A DNA stretch of 64,000 nt from positions 62,001 through 126,000 of the forward strand of contig CAVRAZ010000002.1 in the NCBI GenBank assembly GCA_963719135.1. The letters run 5' to 3'. This document shows positions 60,632 to 64,000 of the stretch, piece by piece. Position 1 is the first letter of the stretch. Every line of letters starts with the position of its first letter. The notes below the pieces were generated by a model. It saw only the letters and a program-made list of their open reading frames with translations. It had not been told where the DNA came from and did no database searches. Source of the stretch: CAVRAZ01 sp963719135. GTDB taxonomy: Bacteria > Pseudomonadota > Gammaproteobacteria > DSM-19610. The position numbers and the translations under genes are program-made.

Positions 60632-61652
60632 TCACTTGGCGACGGTCGGGATCAGCGTCCCGCGGTAGCGGTCTTCGGCCTGCTGCCGCTGCTGCAAGAT
60701 CTGCAACTGCAGGGCGTTGAGCAGCGACTTGATAGCGGCGACGGCGTTATCCCTGTGCCGCTCGAGTTGATAGATCGCATCCTGCGCGCGGTGCTCAACC
60801 CCCAGTCGTCCGGCGTACGGCCAGCAGCGCCTGCGCACGGGCCAGATAGTCACGCACCCTGCGCCACCATTCCGGCTGTGAATACATGCCTCGCGCCAGG
60901 GTGAAGGCGTGCGTGACATCGGCATAGGCCGAAAGCAGGGTGTTGGCCGGCTCCTGGGTGTACCAGTGGAACGTGGCCAGGGAATTCTGCACGGCCTTCA
61001 GTGCACCGTCCCAGTCCGGCGGTGCACGCTTGGCAGCCGCCAGCGCGGCAGCCAGATCCGTTTTGACCTTGTTCAGGGGGAAGATGCTCAGGCTGTACTG
61101 CATCGAATTCGTAATCACATCGAGCTGGCCCGCAGCGGTCTGCCTGTCACCGTTGGCGGCTGCCGTCCTGCCTTTTCGCATCGCCTCTGTCGTCCGGCTG
61201 CCGAGCTCGTCGGGGGCATACACCAGTACCTTGCTCATCTCGGCTTCCACCGGCACCCAGAGACCTGCATCGGGTTGCTTGCTCCAGTCATGCAGGTCGT
61301 TGCGGATCACCTGGAGCTGTGCGTTGAGCGCCATGACATTGGCGGGAAGCTGCAGGCGACGAAGCGTATCCTCGGCCTCTTCAAGCGCCACGTCCAGGTT
61401 GCCGACTCCTTGTGAATACAGCCTGGCGCGCCCGCTGCAAATCGGCATAAACCGACCTCCCGAGCGACGCACATGGGATTGTAATCCGCGGCAATTGCTC
61501 GGAATCCGGCAACCTTGCACCGGCATCCACACCGAGGCCGGCTGCCAGACGGGGTCTTCGTTGCTCACTTGCGCCGCGTCCTGCGCCCGGGCCAGCACAG
61601 GCACAACGATGAAAATAGAAACCAGCATCCATTTCGGACCTGACAGGTTCAT
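60632..61652 (-). pseudogene. YfdX-like periplasmic protein gene, frameshifted
   Basis: The main frame starts with a signal peptide (WMLVSIFIVVPVLARA). From residue 75 onward it resembles YfdX family proteins (NLDVALEEAEDTLRRL, GLWVPVEAEMSKVLV, AMRKGRTAAANGDRQTAAGQLDVI, KTDLAAALAAAKR). The expected N-terminal helix (SVYADLQRARQAVF) is in another frame near 61430-61470, and the probable C-terminus (AQDAIYQLERHRDNAVAAIKSLLNAL) is in a third frame ending at 60632. At least two indels, near 61420 and 60810, break the gene. YfdX is a stress-related periplasmic protein of unclear function. Confidence 0.55.
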
Positions 61653-62309
61653 AGCGATTGCTCCTATTCTGGTGATGAATGCTCCCCGGTCGGCGACGTG
61701 GCTTCAGGGACCGCCGGTACGGCAGCGACAACGCGCCACCGCCCGCAGAACCGGCAGCACAGGGCGCGGGCCAGACCGCACACAACCTGCCCGGCTTCAG
61801 CCTCACGGACAGGCTGATCGGCGCTCCCGCCGACCGGGAGTACCGACGCTGCGATCGTCTGCCACTCTTCCAGCATATGCTGTGCCAGACGCAAACCTGT
61901 GCAAATTCAGGGTGCTGTTCGACACACAAGGGATGCGGCGTGGAATATTGCGTTCTCCGGGAGGAATCTGGCTGATATTCCCCATCGGACCGGCCGGCCA
62001 CCGAAACTCTGAAAGCTCCCGAACGGTCGGTCTCATGATGTTTTGGGTCCGAGTAGAAATACCGGATGTGTGGTGCTGGGTTAGGCGACAGTGTTTACTC
62101 TGACCCCCATCGCCTTGCGATCGACAAACTGAATCCGGCAGGAAAGACCAGGTTACAACCGCTTCGGATATTCGGGGTCATGATAGTTTGGGTCCGAACT
62201 CTTTGGGACCAAAATATTTGGGCTCAGAGTAAAATGGCGCTTACTTAACCCGATCATTGCAAAAATCTTGACCAGAATGCGGTCAAGCGTAACCGTTCAA
62301 ACCAGACCG
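61653..62309. other. Gene-free region with degenerate direct repeats
   Basis: No frame here has a recognisable product. The motif TCATGATGTTTTGGGTCCGA at 62033-62052 recurs as TCATGATAGTTTGGGTCCGA at 62179-62198. A segment AAAATGGCGCTTACTTAA near 62232-62249 resembles the AATGGCACTTACTTAA arm seen at 21721. The region looks like remains of older insertions next to the IS66 remnant. Confidence 0.45.
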
Positions 62310-62906
62310 TTATTGATCCGCGCTCGCGATATCGGATTTCATGGGAGCATGGGAGAACTTGGTCTTCCACACGCGCGGGGTGAGATGGATGACGTCCTTC
62401 GCGGGATGGATGCTCACGCGCTGCAGCACATCGACCAGGTAGGTGTAGACATCGATGCCGTGTAAGCGGCAGGTGACGATGAGACTCTGGATGATCCCGA
62501 CCTGTTTGGCGCCCAGTTCGGTCCAGCAGAAAAGCCAGTTGCGCCGACCCATCGGAATGCTTCTCAACGCCCGCTCCAGGTGATTGGTGTCGATCGGCAC
62601 CTCGGGGTCGGAGAGGAACACCTGCAACGGGGTTCGCCGCGCGCGCGCATAATGCAGGGCCTTGCTCAGCGGATTGCTCGGCAGCAGGTCGCCGCGCAGA
62701 CACTGCGCCTCGCACCAGCGCCAGAAGGCGCTTACCAACGGCTCACTGTGCTCGGTGCGGTAGGCGAGCTTCGCTTGGCCTTCGAGCGCGCGCTCCCGGA
62801 TCACCTGCTCGTGGCGGTAGAGCAGCGCGATCAGGGCGAGCGCCTCGCTGGCGGCCGCGGGCTCGGCGTCCTTGGCGTGCTCGAAATAACGCCGGCAATG
62901 CGCCTT
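62310..62906 (-). pseudogene. IS66 transposase (TnpC) C-terminal remnant
   Basis: The reading frame continues from AHCRRYFEHAKDAEPAAASEALALI through YRHEQVIRERALEG, SNPLSKALHYARARR, VPIDTNHLERALRSIPMGRRNWLF and GAKQVGIIQSLIVTCRLHGIDVYTYLVDVLQRV. This is the last 195-200 residues of the roughly 500-residue IS66 transposase, with the final catalytic glutamate in NHLERALR. The first 60 percent, including two catalytic aspartates, is missing. The break coincides with a palindrome at 62897-62932 that marks the edge of the next element. It is inactive. Confidence 0.88.
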
Positions 62907-62932
62907 ATGTCGAGCTCCGCATAAGGCGCATT
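62897..62932. repeat. Palindrome at the junction of the IS66 remnant and the recombinase element
   Basis: AATGCGCCTTATG at 62897-62909 is perfectly complementary to CATAAGGCGCATT at 62920-62932 with a 10-base spacer. TTATGTCGAG occurs at 62905 and again at 62949, and ATTATCCCGAG at 62930 is a variant. Such iterated sites could be the recombinase-binding end of the element. Confidence 0.65.
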
Positions 62933-63109
62933 ATCCCGAGTTGCTTTTTATGTCGAGTAATAGTGTCAGCGTTCCGCAATAGGGCTACGTTCCTGCGCGG
63001 ACTGTCAGGATAAAGGATCAGCGGATTGGCAACCGGGAAGTCAGACGTGTAAACCAAAGTGCCGCAGCTGCGTTTTACTCTGAGTGTGACAGGCGCTCGG
63101 TGGTGACTT

Positions 63110-64000
63110 ATGCGGAGAGGCAGCAGCTTAAGGAGCGATTCCGGGATTGATGCCGTTGAGCGAGTCTGGCGCGATAATGGTTGCCTCAAGCACAGTTCCA
63201 TCGGCGTGTACTGGAGATGGATTCTCCGCTTCAAGGCCTACTGCCACGCCAAGAGGTTGGACGAGAAGACGCAGCTCACGCTCACCGGCGTCGCGTTGTT
63301 CGCTCGATGGTATTCGCACTCGCATCAGATAGAGGAGAAGACCGCGTTTTCCGGTGCGCGCAGCGCTCTCGGGACCTGGGCGCTTGCACGTCAGACACTG
63401 GGCGAGTCGCTGCCAACGTGGGCGGTCGTGCAGGATGCGGAGCGTTCACGCTCCCACTTGGTTCGGGAGTTTGCCGAACATCTGCGTCTGCACCGCGGTA
63501 ACCCTGCCAGCACGGTTCGCAAGAAGATCGCACACGTCGCCCACTTCCTTGCGTTCCTGCGCGAGCAGGGCCGCAGGGCACAACAGCTGCGGCTCCAGGA
63601 CATCGATGCCTTTGTGAGCCTCTGCGGCAAGCGCTACGCGCGCACCACCGTCGCTGGTATCTGCTCCAGCTTGCGGGGATTTATGCGTTTCTTGCGCGTG
63701 AGCGGACGTATAAAGGTGGATCGTGCTTCCTCGATTCTCGCCCCGATCGTACGTCGCCATGAGCATCCGCCTCGGGCACTGTCTTGGGATGACGTGCAGC
63801 GCATCCTGCATGCCGTCGATCAGCGAAGTGCTTGCGGCCGACGCGACTATGCCTTGCTGCTGATGATGAGCAGCTACGGATTGGGGGCGGGGGAAGTCAT
63901 TCGCCTGACACTCGAGGACATCGATTGGCGTGCCGCGACACTGCACGTGGTGCGGCCCAAGACCCACGTCGAGTTCGTACTGCCGCTACTACCCGCGGTG
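63110..64000 (+). CDS. Tyrosine recombinase/integrase, 3' end beyond the window
   Basis: An uninterrupted frame runs from the ATG at 63110 to the window edge (297 codons). The N-terminal SAM-like core-binding domain includes DAVERVWRDNGCLKHSS, LDEKTQLTLTGVALFARWYS and HLRLHRGNPASTVRKKIAHVAHFLAFL. The catalytic domain begins ALSWDDVQRILHAVDQ, RRDYALLLMMSSYGLGAGEVIRLTLEDIDW, which holds the region of the first catalytic arginine. In that position the sequence reads GLGAGEV, where Arg is usual (GLRxxE). The His-x-x-Arg and Tyr lie outside. It probably belongs to a multi-recombinase transposon inserted in the IS66 copy. Confidence 0.82.
   Translation, partial: MRRGSSLRSDSGIDAVERVWRDNGCLKHSSIGVYWRWILRFKAYCHAKRLDEKTQLTLTGVALFARWYSHSHQIEEKTAFSGARSALGTWALARQTLGESLPTWAVVQDAERSRSHLVREFAEHLRLHRGNPASTVRKKIAHVAHFLAFLREQGRRAQQLRLQDIDAFVSLCGKRYARTTVAGICSSLRGFMRFLRVSGRIKVDRASSILAPIVRRHEHPPRALSWDDVQRILHAVDQRSACGRRDYALLLMMSSYGLGAGEVIRLTLEDIDWRAATLHVVRPKTHVEFVLPLLPAV

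Overview
The window is a high-GC chromosomal segment (about 63 percent GC by eye) that looks gammaproteobacterial. The indicators are a PhoB/PhoR plus long-form PstS-PstC-PstA-PstB-PhoU region, RNase T, a class-D-like NhaD antiporter, a TIGR04219-like outer membrane protein and Gram-negative envelope genes. The species cannot be named from sequence alone. No rRNA, tRNA or CRISPR array was recognised.

Left end (1-8 kb), insertion scars: a partial methyltransferase is followed by an ArsM-like methyltransferase gene split by an apparently intact group II intron (628-2543) whose removal restores the reading frame. Next comes a small membrane-protein gene split by a 3.4 kb IS21-family element (3938-7383) with 38-bp ends and a 5-bp target duplication. 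From 8 to 12.5 kb lie a GFA-type zinc protein, a small secreted orphan, a hemerythrin, nadC with a collapsed aldo/keto reductase remnant at its 3' end, an FKBP isomerase and a class II glutamine amidotransferase.

Phosphate block (12.6-21.7 kb): two Pho boxes precede phoB-phoR and pstS. pstS seems to lack about 30 internal residues, and pstC and pstA carry several frameshifts, while phoB, phoR, pstB and phoU are intact. This suggests loss of high-affinity phosphate transport, unless the indels are assembly errors.

Housekeeping block (22-44 kb): argD-argF, a PuuD-like membrane protein, a lone hydantoinase B subunit, a BON lipoprotein, an asparagine-synthase-like amidotransferase of the N-acetylglutaminylglutamine type, grxD, nhaD, a di-heme cytochrome c peroxidase, rnt, a TraB/GumN protein, pyrC, a pyruvate dehydrogenase operon with a rare E2-E3 fusion, and argG. 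Intergenic spaces are studded with a family of palindromic repeats built on AACCACAAAGGACAC arms.

Envelope and lipid block (44-57 kb): a minus-strand cassette of carbamoyltransferase, SxtJ-like protein, a 50-residue DUF5989-like protein and an SGNH hydrolase; an outer membrane protein; a Mut7-C protein flanked by inverted repeat copies; a DUF4824/DUF2157 pair with gloA; an overlapping acp-serine palmitoyltransferase-like-murA operon that links sphingoid-type lipid chemistry to peptidoglycan synthesis; and an ELM1-like protein.

Right end (57-64 kb), accessory: a lower-GC island with a HEPN-type protein and a convergent restriction-modification pair, then a decayed YfdX-like gene, a truncated IS66 transposase and the start of a tyrosine-recombinase element that runs off the window.
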